Part shown: positions 9,009 through 18,074 of the stretch, piece after piece
How positions within the stretch are numbered: position 1 is the first letter of the stretch
How the letters are laid out: the number at the start of each line of letters is the position of its first letter
Assembly: GCA_017416145.1 (NCBI GenBank)
Contig: JAFQDD010000001.1
Location: forward strand, 1 to 64,000
From: Spirochaetaceae bacterium
Lineage (GTDB): Bacteria; Spirochaetota; Spirochaetia; Treponematales; Treponemataceae
Length of the DNA stretch: 64,000 nt
Direction: 5' to 3'
Notes under the pieces: model-generated
The model's input: the letters and a program-made list of their open reading frames with translations, nothing else
Databases searched by the model: none
Told to the model about the DNA's origin: nothing
Position numbers and translations under genes: made by a program

Positions 9009-9458
9009 ATGGATTTTTTAAACCCTTTCGGCCTAATTTTTATTATTCTCATTATGATTCCAAACCTTGTTTTTGCTCTAAAATGCAAAGAGGGTTTTGA
9101 AAATCCTTGGAAAAGTAAAATGGCAAAAATTCTAGAAATTTTTGAACAAATTGGACGCTATGGATGTTTTGCATTTATGATTTTTAATATTCCAGGAACA
9201 TATTTTGGATTTCCCGCCAATTCTGCCTTTTCAATTTACTTAATTGTAAATTTCATCCTAATTTTTGCTTACTGTCTAATTTGGATAATCTGTTTTAGAA
9301 AAAACAGTCTTTTTAGAGCAATCTCACTTTCTGTAATTCCATCAATAATTTTCCTTTTCAGTGGATTTTTGAGTCGCAACCTTTTGCTCATTGCTTCAGC
9401 ACTTATTTTTGCACCAAGCCATATTGGTCTTTCTGTAGGAAATGCAAAACAAAGTTAA
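9009..9458 (+). CDS. Four-helix membrane protein of unknown function
   Basis: The 149-residue protein has four hydrophobic segments (about residues 7-24, 48-66, 74-96 and 103-142, the last possibly two helices). I do not recognise the family. AAAGGAAAA precedes the ATG. It probably shares a transcript with the AlkD-like gene. Confidence 0.65.
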   Translation: MDFLNPFGLIFIILIMIPNLVFALKCKEGFENPWKSKMAKILEIFEQIGRYGCFAFMIFNIPGTYFGFPANSAFSIYLIVNFILIFAYCLIWIICFRKNSLFRAISLSVIPSIIFLFSGFLSRNLLLIASALIFAPSHIGLSVGNAKQS

Positions 9459-9521
9459 TTTCTCTTTTCACCACCTCAAAACAGGACTTTTTGGTACATT
9501 TTTTCATTCTTTCTTATATAT

Positions 9522-9562
9522 TGTGTCAATTTTACTCGTTTTTAATGCGATATTTTGACACA
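9522..9562. promoter_or_regulatory. Inverted repeat, candidate enhancer site for the Hsp20 promoter
   Basis: TGTGTCAA at 9522-9529 and TTGACACA at 9555-9562 are perfect 8-bp arms with a 25-bp spacer. They lie about 210-250 bp upstream of the sigma-54-type promoter at 9772, a usual distance for an enhancer-binding protein. The rest of the 9459-9878 gap is very AT-rich with no ORF. Confidence 0.45.
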
Positions 9563-9771
9563 GTATTTCATTTTGACCATTTTTTTTATATCTTGCTTTA
9601 AATTTTTGGTGCAGAGTTTACACAAAGTCTATTTATTTTTAAAGATTATTAGATTCTTTTCAATTTTTTTGGGATTTTAAAATATTTTTTTAATTTTTAT
9701 TTCTTTATTTTACAAATAATTACACAATATTTTCAAAAAAACAATATTTTTTTTGCATATTTTTATAAAAA

Positions 9772-9788
9772 TTGGCACGGATTATGCT
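9772..9788 (+). promoter_or_regulatory. Sigma-54-type (-24/-12) promoter of hsp20
   Basis: TTGGCACGGATTATGCT at 9772-9788 has the invariant GG (9774-9775) and GC (9786-9787) separated by exactly 10 bp and a perfect TTGGCACG -24 element; the -12 element is ATGC instead of TTGC. Start of transcription would be near 9799, giving a leader of about 80 nt. Confidence 0.7.
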
Positions 9789-9811
9789 CAATTATCAGTG
9801 TAGAACAAAAC

Positions 9812-9878
9812 TAACAAGTTAGTTCAAAAAGAGAGTCCTAGACTCCAAAAAATACACTTTTTAAGGAAGGTAAAACCT
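9812..9878 (+). promoter_or_regulatory. Hsp20 5' leader with hairpins, one covering the ribosome site
   Basis: The leader holds AACTAAC-AA-GTTAGTT (perfect 7-bp arms), GAGTC-CTA-GACTC, and AGGT-AAA-ACCT at 9868-9878. The last hairpin pairs the end of the AAGGAAGG ribosome site with the bases just before the ATG, as in simple RNA thermometers, although it is only 4 bp. Confidence 0.4.
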
Positions 9879-10349
9879 ATGAACACACTTTCAATTTTTA
9901 ACCCACAATTTTCTTCAGATTTATTTGATTTATTTGATGAATCAGTACATGCAACTTATCCAACAGCAAGAACTAACAGAATTCCACCAGTTGATATTAT
10001 CGAAACAAAGGATAATTTCCTTTTAGAAATGGAACTTTGCGGTTTATCTGAAAATGATATCGACCTAAACGTAAAAGACAGAGTGCTAACCATTGGCACA
10101 AAAAAAGCTGAAAAAAATGCAAATCCTGCTGAAAAACCAGCAGAAGAAAATATTCAAGGAGGCAATCCAGAAGAAAAAAAATATTTGCTTAGAGAAAGAA
10201 AAGTTATTTCTTTCACAAGAAAGTTTACCTTGCCACAAAATGTTGATGTGGAAAATGTTTCAGCAAAATTTATAAACGGTCTTCTAACTGTTCAAGTTCC
10301 AAAAAAACCTGAATCAGAATTGAAACGCATTCAAATCAACGTGGCATAA
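9879..10349 (+). CDS. Small heat-shock protein of the Hsp20/alpha-crystallin family
   Basis: The 156-residue protein has a short N-terminal arm and an alpha-crystallin domain from about residue 33. VDIIETKDNFLLEMELCGLSENDIDLNVKDRVLTI is the opening strand set (split here by family motifs), and NGLLTVQVPK near the C-terminus carries the G-x-L motif. Such proteins hold unfolded proteins for the DnaK system, which is encoded 4 kb away. A charged insert rich in Glu, Lys and Pro (about residues 76-103) lengthens the middle loop. Regulation looks special: a sigma-54-type promoter, an upstream inverted repeat and a possible thermosensing hairpin. Confidence 0.92.
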   Translation: MNTLSIFNPQFSSDLFDLFDESVHATYPTARTNRIPPVDIIETKDNFLLEMELCGLSENDIDLNVKDRVLTIGTKKAEKNANPAEKPAEENIQGGNPEEKKYLLRERKVISFTRKFTLPQNVDVENVSAKFINGLLTVQVPKKPESELKRIQINVA

Positions 10350-10427
10350 GTAAAACTGACAAAAACTCTTTAGCATAACTCTCCTCAAAGGGATATTCAG
10401 ATTCCTCCTGAATATCCCTACTTTTTT

Positions 10428-11414
10428 TTAATTTGATTTTTTTACTGGACGAACATATTTCCAAAAGCGTTTACAATCGTGATAAAAATAAAAAAATCTT
10501 CCTTCTGTAAAATCTAATTCATAACCAGATTTTTCATAATCAAAGTTTTTCATTGCTTCTTCGATTTTGGCTTCAACTAGTTGATTTTCACTTTCAAAAT
10601 CAAAAGGTCCGTGTTCAAAAACAATATATTCTCCTTCTGGAACATCTTGCAAAATCATCTGTTTTGGCACTTCACCTTTATAATCTTCTGGCAATCTTGC
10701 CCCGTAGCATTCTGCTAAAGGAATTCCCCAACTACAAATTCTACCCTTCTCACAATTTTCAAAGGCCATAATTTGTCCGCTACTGCTATCGTTTTCAAAA
10801 CCACCAAAATCATCAAGTTTTCCTTTGATACTATCTAACAAACCGCAAATTGTTTCGCAATCTTGTTCGGGAATTTTGCTTTGTTTTTCCCAAAAATCAA
10901 AATATCCAATACTTTCATAATTTTTGATGTGTAAAAATTTATGTTTTGGAATTGTTACAAAATAAACTTTTACTTCATCTTCTGTGTTTTTCTTTGTCAT
11001 AATCGACCCTCCAATATCAAGTAAATAACAATCCCAAGGTCGTAAAATTGTTCGAAGTTTAACTGGAACTGGATTTTTCCGAAAATCTTTTGGAGTAATG
11101 CCGTAGGATTTTTTGAAACTTCTAGAAAAAGCCTCGTGGGAAGAAAAGCCATAATCCAGAGCAATATCTAAAAATCCCTTGTCAGAATCTCGGACATCTT
11201 TCAAAGCAAGAGCCAATTTTCGTAATCCAAGATATTCTCGAAATTGCATTCCAGAGATTTCTTTAAATTTTTTGGAAAAATGAAAAATTGAAAATCCAAA
11301 CATAGAAGATATTTTTGAAAGACTGACAATTTCATCATCTTTTTGACGAATACTTTTGTCAATTTCCAAGACAATGTTTTGAATCATTTTTTTCCAGTTA
11401 ATATTTTCTCCCAT
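10428..11414 (-). CDS. AraC-family regulator with C-terminal GyrI-like ligand domain
   Basis: The first 110 residues hold two helix-turn-helix units of AraC type (FGFSIFHFSKKFKEISG and ALDYGFSSHEAFSRSFKKSYGITPKDFR). The C-terminal half ends in a GyrI/SOUL-like effector-binding domain (from about residue 140), seen in the VPEGEYIVFEHGPFD segment, which binds small hydrophobic ligands in relatives such as Rob. The DNA-binding domain is thus N-terminal. The ATG at 11414 is preferred to the TTG at 11426 because GAGGA precedes it. Target genes cannot be told from the sequence. Confidence 0.88.
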   Translation of the reverse strand: MGENINWKKMIQNIVLEIDKSIRQKDDEIVSLSKISSMFGFSIFHFSKKFKEISGMQFREYLGLRKLALALKDVRDSDKGFLDIALDYGFSSHEAFSRSFKKSYGITPKDFRKNPVPVKLRTILRPWDCYLLDIGGSIMTKKNTEDEVKVYFVTIPKHKFLHIKNYESIGYFDFWEKQSKIPEQDCETICGLLDSIKGKLDDFGGFENDSSSGQIMAFENCEKGRICSWGIPLAECYGARLPEDYKGEVPKQMILQDVPEGEYIVFEHGPFDFESENQLVEAKIEEAMKNFDYEKSGYELDFTEGRFFYFYHDCKRFWKYVRPVKKSN

Positions 11415-11517
11415 TTCCGTCCTCAAATTGTTATCTTAACGTGATTTTAGAAGAAAAAACAAAGTATTTCTTGATTTGAGTTGTGAATTTTAGTATGAAG
11501 CAAAAAACAAGAAAAAT

Positions 11518-12114
11518 CTAAAACGCTTTTTTGAAAATATATGCCTTATATTCTCCGTTTTCATCGTTAAACTTTTCGTAAACAATTTCTTCTATTAGGC
11601 TAAAACCCTCTTTTAAATACCATTTCCAGTTACATTCACAATCAGTCCAAAGATACATATTTTTGTAGCCATGATTTTTTAGATAATTCCACAATTCTCC
11701 AAAAATCACAGAACCAAATCCTTTTTTCAATCCGACAAAGAGAGATAGTTTAATATCATGCTGAGTCATCAAGGTATGAACTTTTGAATCCATAAATTCC
11801 AAATATTCTGCACATAGATTCACACTTTGTTTTTGAGCTTCTGAAAAACTTTCAGAATTTTCTAAAAGCCATTTTTGTAAATTGTTGGAATCGGATTTTT
11901 TTTGAAAAAACATGGCAGAACACAATCGTTTGGGGTTTTCATTGTCGGTAATTTGAAAAGCTAGTCCGTTTTCAAAAAAACTGTTGCGTAAAATTATTTC
12001 CACGTAAAAACGCCGAAAATTATCTTCCCATTCAGAAAAACTCCACATTGGTTTTACAAAATCTACAATTTGAGAAAGATTTTTTGTATCAAAGGCTTTT
12101 ATAATTGAGTTCAT
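11518..12114 (-). CDS. GNAT-family acetyltransferase
   Basis: The 198-residue protein has a weak GNAT pattern: SLFVGLKKGFGSVIFGELWNYLKNHGYKNMYLWTD resembles motif A (acetyl-CoA loop Q/R-x-x-G-x-G, here KKGFGS) and the strand after it, and WYLKEGFSLIEEI is the usual C-terminal x-Y-x-x-x-G-F motif. Substrate is unknown. AGGA precedes the ATG. It starts 4 bp after the stop of the HD-GYP gene, so the two are co-transcribed. Confidence 0.75.
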   Translation of the reverse strand: MNSIIKAFDTKNLSQIVDFVKPMWSFSEWEDNFRRFYVEIILRNSFFENGLAFQITDNENPKRLCSAMFFQKKSDSNNLQKWLLENSESFSEAQKQSVNLCAEYLEFMDSKVHTLMTQHDIKLSLFVGLKKGFGSVIFGELWNYLKNHGYKNMYLWTDCECNWKWYLKEGFSLIEEIVYEKFNDENGEYKAYIFKKAF

Positions 12115-12118
12115 ATTC

Positions 12119-13408
12119 CTAAATTTGCTTGTAAACTTCTTCGACTTTTTCTCTTTCTTCCAAGAAAATATCTACCAAAACAGGGTCAAAATCAGAGCCT
12201 CTTCCCTTTTTGATAATCTCAAAACATTCATCCAAGGGCATTGCCTCACGATAACACCGTTTTTGGGAAACAGCGTCAAACACGTCTGCCACAGCCATAA
12301 TTCTTGCAGCAAGAGGAATTTCTGTGTCTTTTAGTCCAGTTGGATAGCCCCGTCCATTCCATTTTTCGTGATGAAATCTTGCCACATCATAAGCCATATC
12401 AATAAAATCAGAGTTATCTCGTTTTCCAAATGTTTCTTTGATGATTTCACTGCCTTTTGTTGCATGTTGTTTCATTATGGCATATTCTTCATCTGTAAGT
12501 TTTCCCGGTTTTTGCAAAATTGCATCTGGCGTAGAAATTTTTCCAATATCGTGCATCGGAGCCGCCATCTTCAAATTATTTATAAAATCTTTGGTTAATA
12601 AGTCAGAATGATAGCCCCTTGCCCGAAGAGCATTTACTAAAAGTGATACATAAGCCGTTGTTCGCTTAATGTGACCACCAGTATTATTATCACGGTTTTC
12701 TACAAGAGTTGCAAAATCCACAACTGTATCATGATTGTAAGCTTGAAGTTTTTTTACAGCAGGTTCTTCATGATTCAAATAAATTCCCAAGACAAAAATA
12801 ACTGGAACAATAGAAGTAATTAAAATCTCTGGAAAATTATATTGAGCAACCAAAACCACAATAGAAACAGCCATATAAACAAAAATTGTCATACGTTTTC
12901 GTTTTTCAATAAATTTCCAACGATGAAAAAAAGTAATAAACGTAAGAATAAAATACAAAATTACAATTAGATAACAAGTTGAAGCAGAACCGCTAGAAGA
13001 ATAATTAGAAATTGAGCCTTGAATAAAAACTATGTTATCTATAAGGAAAAAACAAAGAACTATACTAACAGCAAATGGTAAAGAAATAAGAACTTTTTGC
13101 CAAATTTTTGATGGGATTCCTTCTGTAATTGAAAGAATATACAAAAACATCAAAAAAACCATAGTTTCTATGCTTACGTAAAAGCACATATGAAAAATGA
13201 GATTTAATGTATAATTTACAGTCTCTAAATGATTTACTGTATAAGAAGTTGCTCCATCAAAAATAATCCACACAATTGCACATATATATATTGCTGAAAA
13301 TAAGGAATAGGTTCTTTTTTTTGGATCAACACCAACTTCCCGTAAATAAACAAAAATTAGAAAAAATACTATGGCCAAACAACCAATCTGTAATTTTATG
13401 TATTCCAT
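12119..13408 (-). CDS. Membrane-anchored HD-GYP protein, probable cyclic-di-GMP phosphodiesterase
   Basis: The first 215 residues contain about seven hydrophobic segments. The C-terminal domain has the full HD-GYP signature: HDIGK near residue 287, then HHEKWNGRGYPTGLK near 341, AADVFDAV-like MAVADVFDAVSQKR near 367, and a GSDFDP motif near 411. HD-GYP enzymes hydrolyse cyclic di-GMP, and the membrane part probably senses an outside or membrane signal. It heads the unit with the GNAT gene. Its -10 box lies 6 nt before the ATG and there is no ribosome site. Confidence 0.88.
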   Translation of the reverse strand: MEYIKLQIGCLAIVFFLIFVYLREVGVDPKKRTYSLFSAIYICAIVWIIFDGATSYTVNHLETVNYTLNLIFHMCFYVSIETMVFLMFLYILSITEGIPSKIWQKVLISLPFAVSIVLCFFLIDNIVFIQGSISNYSSSGSASTCYLIVILYFILTFITFFHRWKFIEKRKRMTIFVYMAVSIVVLVAQYNFPEILITSIVPVIFVLGIYLNHEEPAVKKLQAYNHDTVVDFATLVENRDNNTGGHIKRTTAYVSLLVNALRARGYHSDLLTKDFINNLKMAAPMHDIGKISTPDAILQKPGKLTDEEYAIMKQHATKGSEIIKETFGKRDNSDFIDMAYDVARFHHEKWNGRGYPTGLKDTEIPLAARIMAVADVFDAVSQKRCYREAMPLDECFEIIKKGRGSDFDPVLVDIFLEEREKVEEVYKQI

Positions 13409-13443
13409 AAGGATATTTTACCATTTGATTTTTTTTGTGTAAA
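13409..13443 (-). promoter_or_regulatory. Promoter of the HD-GYP gene with predicted leaderless start
   Basis: Minus strand: TTTACA (13438-13443), 17-bp spacer, TGG-TAAAAT (-10 at 13415-13420), then 6 nt to the ATG at 13408. Both boxes match 5 of 6 consensus bases and the -10 is extended. Confidence 0.75.
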
Positions 13444-13559
13444 ACATAATTTTAATTTTTTTGAATAATTTTAATATAAAGAAAATTTAAAACCTTCTGT
13501 ATGATTTTTCATTTCATAAATTTTGACACTTTTTAATCTATTTACAATTTTAAATCTCT

Positions 13560-13593
13560 TTTACAAATTGGATTTTTTTTGTATATTACGAAT
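13560..13593 (+). promoter_or_regulatory. Promoter of the YccF gene with predicted leaderless start
   Basis: TTTACA (13560-13565), 16-bp spacer, TATATT (13582-13587), then 6 nt to the ATG at 13594. No Shine-Dalgarno sequence. Confidence 0.7.
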
Positions 13594-13959
13594 ATGAAGT
13601 TTATCGGAAATTTACTTTGGTTTATTGTACCAGGCCTAATTGGCGGGATTGTTTGGTTTTTGGTTGGCATCCTTTGGTGTATTAGCTTGATTGGAATCCC
13701 GGTTGGTCTTCAATGTTTTAAATTTGCTGGGTTGAGTTTTTTCCCCTTTGGCAAAGAAATTTTTTATTCTGATTCCACTGGAAATTTACTATTGAATATT
13801 CTTTGGCTGATTTTTGGTGGCATTGAAATCGCTTGTTTGTATGCTTCAATCGGAATTCTTTTTTTCATAACAATAATTGGAATTCCTTTTGGATTTCAAT
13901 GTTTCAAAATTGTTCGACTTTCCATTATGCCTTTTGGGGCTGAAATTCGAAAAATTTAA
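13594..13959 (+). CDS. YccF-domain inner membrane protein
   Basis: The 121-residue protein carries two copies of the YccF domain pattern: GNLLWFIVPGLIGGIVWFLVG...GIPVGLQCFKFAGLSFFPFGKEI and a second GIPFGFQCFKIVRLSIMPFGAEI. These are the conserved boxes of this two-repeat membrane family, whose function is not known. I chose the start at 13594 rather than 13579 because family members begin at this point and the -10 box overlaps the upstream codons. Confidence 0.88.
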   Translation: MKFIGNLLWFIVPGLIGGIVWFLVGILWCISLIGIPVGLQCFKFAGLSFFPFGKEIFYSDSTGNLLLNILWLIFGGIEIACLYASIGILFFITIIGIPFGFQCFKIVRLSIMPFGAEIRKI

Positions 13960-14091
13960 TTTTTTTTTTACAAATATAAATTATTTTTGTTGACGATTTT
14001 TAATCTCATTACTATTTTTAATATAGATTGAATATTTTAAAAGATTTTTGTAATCTTCTATAATATAACATCATTTTTAAGGAATGTTCCA

Positions 14092-14733
14092 ATGGATGAA
14101 AAACTAGACTCTACAGAAGAAACAGTAAAAGATGAAGCTAAAGTAGAGGAACAAGAAGTTTCAACAGAAGAAGCTGAAAAAACTGAAGAAACTGTTGAAG
14201 AAAAATTGGCGGAACTTGAAAAGGCCAACGCAGAGTTAAAAGATCAATACTTACGAAAATGTGCTGATTTTGACAACTATCGTAAGCGTATGATGAAAGA
14301 AAAACAAGATGCTTTTGACTATGCAAACACAAACATCTTAACAGACTTGGTTGCAATCTTAGACGATTTTGACCGAGCTTTAGCTGCTGGTGTAGAACCA
14401 GATGGTTCAGCAAAGGCTGATTTAAGCCCAGTTGTTGACGGAATCAAAATGATTAATAAACAACTTCGTGGACTTTTAGAAGCAAAATACAACTTAAGTT
14501 GCTACGGTGTTGCAGGAGATTTATTCGACCACGACATCCATGAAGCAATAGCAAAAGTAGAAGGTGCTGTTGCAGAGCCAACCCTTTCTGAAGTTTACCT
14601 AAAAGGCTACAAACTAAAAGAAAGAGTTATTCGTCCTGCAAAAGTAATGGTAACAATGCCAGACGGAAGTGTTTCAGCTCCAGAAACAGAAGCTGAAAAT
14701 CAATCAACAGATTCAGAAACATCTGAAAACTAA
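14092..14733 (+). CDS. grpE: GrpE nucleotide-exchange factor
   Basis: The 213-residue protein has an acidic, disordered N-terminus, a long coiled coil (about residues 35-100, with LRKCADFDNYRKRM) and the C-terminal beta domain. GrpE releases ADP from DnaK, which is encoded 71 bp downstream. AAGGAATG precedes the ATG. I see no CIRCE operator upstream and no hrcA gene at the head, so this heat-shock cluster is not organised in the usual hrcA-grpE-dnaK-dnaJ form. Confidence 0.95.
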   Translation: MDEKLDSTEETVKDEAKVEEQEVSTEEAEKTEETVEEKLAELEKANAELKDQYLRKCADFDNYRKRMMKEKQDAFDYANTNILTDLVAILDDFDRALAAGVEPDGSAKADLSPVVDGIKMINKQLRGLLEAKYNLSCYGVAGDLFDHDIHEAIAKVEGAVAEPTLSEVYLKGYKLKERVIRPAKVMVTMPDGSVSAPETEAENQSTDSETSEN

Positions 14734-14736
14734 AAA

Positions 14737-14753
14737 ACGCTAATTTTTAGCGT
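14737..14753 (+). terminator. Hairpin between grpE and dnaK (attenuator or processing site)
   Basis: ACGCTAA-TTT-TTAGCGT is a perfect 7-bp stem. The T run after it is poor, so it is more likely a partial terminator or RNA-processing site than a full stop. Confidence 0.45.
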
Positions 14754-14804
14754 AAAAACTTGATATTTTTAATCGGTACTTAATCGATTTTATAGGAGAT
14801 AAAG

Positions 14805-16739
14805 ATGGGAAAAATTATTGGTATTGACTTAGGAACAACAAACTCTTGTGTTGCCGTAATGGAAGGCGGTGAACCTGTTGTTATCCAAAACTCAGAAGGT
14901 GGACGCACAACTCCTTCTATCGTAGGTTTTACTGCAAAAGGTGAACGCATTGTAGGTCAACCTGCTAAAAACCAGATGATTACAAACCCAGAAAACACAG
15001 TTTACTCAATCAAACGTTTTATTGGACACCGTTATGACGAACTTTCTGGCGAAGCAAAAATGGTGCCATATCACGTAGTTGATAACGGTGCTGATGTTCG
15101 CATTGATATTGACGGGAAACCATATTCTCCACAAGAAATCTCTGCATTTATTCTACAAAAAATGAAAAAAACAGCAGAAGACTATCTTGGAGAAACAGTA
15201 ACAGAAGCTGTTATTACAGTTCCAGCTTACTTTAACGACGCACAACGCCAAGCAACAAAAGACGCTGGTAAAATTGCTGGTCTTGATGTAAAACGTATCA
15301 TCAACGAACCAACAGCTGCTTCTTTGGCTTACGGTTTTAACAAAGACCAATCTAATGAAAAACTAATCGCTGTTTACGACCTTGGTGGTGGTACATTCGA
15401 TATTTCTATCCTAGAACTAGGTGATGGTGTTTTTGAAGTAAAATCTACAAACGGTGATACTCACCTTGGTGGAGACGACTTTGACAGAAAGATTATCAAC
15501 TGGTTAGTTGAAGAATTCAAAAACGACACTGGAATCGATCTTTCTCAAGACAGAATGGCTCTACAACGCTTAAGAGAAGCTGCTGAAAAAGCAAAAATCG
15601 ACCTTTCAGCTCGTACAGAAACAGAAATCAACCTACCATTTATTACAGCTGACCAAACAGGTCCAAAACACTTACTAAAATCTCTTACACGTGCAAGATT
15701 CGAACAAATGACAGACGATTTGCTAGAACGCACAAAAGAACCTTGTCGCAAAGCTCTTGCAGACGCTGGTGTAGACGCTTCTCAAATTGATGAAGTTCTT
15801 TTGGTTGGTGGTTCAACTCGTATGCCAAAAGTTATGCAAGTTGTAAAAGAAATCTTTGGTAAAGAAGGTTCAAAAGGTGTAAACCCAGACGAAGCTGTTG
15901 CAGTAGGAGCTGCAATCCAAGGTGGTATTTTAGGTGGCGATGTTAAGGACGTTCTTCTTCTTGACGTTACTCCACTTTCACTAGGTATTGAAACAATGGG
16001 TGGTGTTTTCACAAAACTTATCCCAAGAAACACAACAATTCCTACAAGAAAGAGTCAAATCTTCTCTACAGCTGCAGACGGTCAAACAGCAGTTTCTATC
16101 CACGTTCTACAAGGTGAAAGAGAAATGGCTGCACAAAACCGTACACTAGGAAACTTTGACCTAGTTGGTATTCCAGCTGCTCCACGTGGTGTTCCACAAA
16201 TCGAAGTTACATTTGATATCGATGCTAACGGTATTGTTCAAGTTTCTGCAAAAGATAAGGGAACTGGAAAAGAACAACAAATCCGCATTGAATCTTCAAG
16301 TGGACTAAGTGATTCAGAAATCGACCGCATGGTAAAAGAAGCTGAAGCAAACGCAGAAGCAGATAAGAAAGAAAGAGAAAAAATCGATGCTCGTAACGAA
16401 GCTGATTCAATGATTTATGCAACAGAAAAATCTCTAAAAGATCTTGGAGATAAAGTTGATGCTGCAGAAAAACAAAAAATTGATGACGCAATCGCTGCTC
16501 TAAGACAAGCTCTAAACGGTGATGATGTTGAAGCTATCAAAGCAAAAACAAAAGAACTACAAGAGGCTTCTTACAAAATTGCAGAAGAACTTTATAAACA
16601 ACAAGCAGCTGCTGGTGGAAACCCAGATATGGGTGGAGCAAACCCAGGTGATGCTGGTGCAGACGCTGGAGCTTCAGCAGGTCCTAACAAAGGTTCTGCA
16701 GACGACGTTGATTATGAAGTTGTAGACGACGACAAATAA
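14805..16739 (+). CDS. dnaK: Chaperone DnaK (Hsp70)
   Basis: The 644-residue protein is a complete Hsp70. The ATPase domain starts [17 protein letters not shown], with [10 protein letters not shown] near 196 and GGSTRMP near 340; the substrate-binding domain and helical lid follow, ending in a Gly/Ala-rich linker and an acidic tail YEVVDDDK. It folds and refolds proteins with DnaJ and GrpE. GGAG precedes the ATG. Codon use is more biased than in most neighbours, as expected for a highly expressed gene. Confidence 0.98.
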   Translation: MGKIIGIDLGTTNSCVAVMEGGEPVVIQNSEGGRTTPSIVGFTAKGERIVGQPAKNQMITNPENTVYSIKRFIGHRYDELSGEAKMVPYHVVDNGADVRIDIDGKPYSPQEISAFILQKMKKTAEDYLGETVTEAVITVPAYFNDAQRQATKDAGKIAGLDVKRIINEPTAASLAYGFNKDQSNEKLIAVYDLGGGTFDISILELGDGVFEVKSTNGDTHLGGDDFDRKIINWLVEEFKNDTGIDLSQDRMALQRLREAAEKAKIDLSARTETEINLPFITADQTGPKHLLKSLTRARFEQMTDDLLERTKEPCRKALADAGVDASQIDEVLLVGGSTRMPKVMQVVKEIFGKEGSKGVNPDEAVAVGAAIQGGILGGDVKDVLLLDVTPLSLGIETMGGVFTKLIPRNTTIPTRKSQIFSTAADGQTAVSIHVLQGEREMAAQNRTLGNFDLVGIPAAPRGVPQIEVTFDIDANGIVQVSAKDKGTGKEQQIRIESSSGLSDSEIDRMVKEAEANAEADKKEREKIDARNEADSMIYATEKSLKDLGDKVDAAEKQKIDDAIAALRQALNGDDVEAIKAKTKELQEASYKIAEELYKQQAAAGGNPDMGGANPGDAGADAGASAGPNKGSADDVDYEVVDDDK

Positions 16740-16795
16740 ATTTTCTAAAAAAGGCTAATTTTTATCAAATCAGTCTTTAGAAAAACAACCCAAAG

Positions 16796-16839
16796 GGGCT
16801 GTCTAGAAAGTTTTGAGCTTTTTGGATAGCCCTTTTTTT
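16796..16839 (+). terminator. Terminator after dnaK
   Basis: GGGCTGTC (16796-16803) pairs with GATAGCCC (16825-16832) and is followed by T7. It separates dnaK from dnaJ, which has its own AT-rich promoter region (TATATTATAAAA near 16873). Confidence 0.8.
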
Positions 16840-16916
16840 ACTTTTTTACTTGTATTGTAAGTAGATTTTTTGATATATTATAAAAAGATTTACTGTAAAT
16901 TATTAAGGTATAACTA

Positions 16917-18056
16917 ATGGCCAAAAGAGATTATTACGAAGTTCTTGGAGTTTCCAAAACAGCAACAAAAGACGAAATAAAAAAAGGCTACAGAAAATTA
17001 GCAGTTCAATATCACCCAGATAAAAATCCTGGGGATAAAGAAGCTGAAAACAAATTCAAAGAAGCCACAGAAGCCTACGAAATCTTATCCGACGAGCAAA
17101 AACGCCAAATTTACGACCAATACGGTTTTGCCGGTCTTGAAGGTATGGGCGGTGGAGGTGGCGGATATTCCCACGCTTATACAGATTTTAGCGACCTATT
17201 CGGCGGCGGATTTGGAGATATTTTTGAAAATCTTTTTGGTGGTTCTGGGTTTGGCGGCTCAAGCAGAACAAGACGAGGCGGTCGTTCCTCAGGTCAAGGA
17301 GAAAGTCTCCGCTATGATTTAGAAATCTCATTCAAAGATGCTGTTTACGGTATTGTAACAGAATTATCTTTCCAACATAAAGAAGCTTGTGAAACCTGTC
17401 ACGGAACAGGTGGTGCAAAGGGTGCTAGTAGAAAAACTTGTCCAACCTGTCAAGGAATGGGCGAAGTTCGCCGTAGTGCAGGATTTTTCTCTGTATCACA
17501 ACCTTGTCCAGCTTGTTCAGGTTCTGGAACAGTTATTGACAATCCTTGTCCAACTTGTGGCGGAAAAGGCACACAGCAGAAAAAACGCAAAATCAAAGTT
17601 ACAATCCCTGCTGGAGTAGATAATGGCAAACGCATTACAATTCCAGGACAAGGTGATGCTGGAACAAACGGTGGTCAACCAGGAGATTTGGTAATTGTAC
17701 TACACGTTGGAAATCACAAATATTTTGAAAGAAGTGGCCAAGACTTGTACTGTGCAGTTCCAATTTCAATTACACAGGCTGCATTGGGAGCTGAAATCTT
17801 TATTACAACCCTTGATGATAGAAAAATCAAACTAAAAATTCCAGCAGGAACCCAACACGGAAAACTTTTACGTCTAAAAGAAGAAGGCGTACCTTACACA
17901 AACTCTTCTCGAAAAGGCGACTTATACATTAAATTACTTGTAAAAGTTCCAACAAAAGTTTCTAACAAAGCAAAAAGTCTTTACGAAGAAATTGCAAGAA
18001 TCGAAGGAGAAAACAATTCACCATCTCCTACTCCACTTTCAGAGTTAGAAAACTAG
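16917..18056 (+). CDS. dnaJ: Co-chaperone DnaJ (Hsp40)
   Basis: The 379-residue protein has all parts of a class A DnaJ: J domain with HPD near residue 33, a Gly/Phe-rich stretch, four CxxCxGxG-type zinc repeats ([32 protein letters not shown]) and the C-terminal substrate domains. It delivers substrates to DnaK and stimulates its ATPase. AAGG precedes the ATG at a suitable distance. It is followed after 18 bp by the aldose-epimerase-like gene. Confidence 0.97.
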   Translation: MAKRDYYEVLGVSKTATKDEIKKGYRKLAVQYHPDKNPGDKEAENKFKEATEAYEILSDEQKRQIYDQYGFAGLEGMGGGGGGYSHAYTDFSDLFGGGFGDIFENLFGGSGFGGSSRTRRGGRSSGQGESLRYDLEISFKDAVYGIVTELSFQHKEACETCHGTGGAKGASRKTCPTCQGMGEVRRSAGFFSVSQPCPACSGSGTVIDNPCPTCGGKGTQQKKRKIKVTIPAGVDNGKRITIPGQGDAGTNGGQPGDLVIVLHVGNHKYFERSGQDLYCAVPISITQAALGAEIFITTLDDRKIKLKIPAGTQHGKLLRLKEEGVPYTNSSRKGDLYIKLLVKVPTKVSNKAKSLYEEIARIEGENNSPSPTPLSELEN

Positions 18057-18074
18057 ACAAACCAAGAGGATTTT

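Noticed and set aside
9812-9831. AACTAAC-AA-GTTAGTT before hsp20 as a third ROK operator
   Set aside because: The half-sites point outwards and the spacer is 2 bp, unlike the GTTAGTTGAT-N7-ATCAACTAAC geometry; a leader hairpin explains it better.
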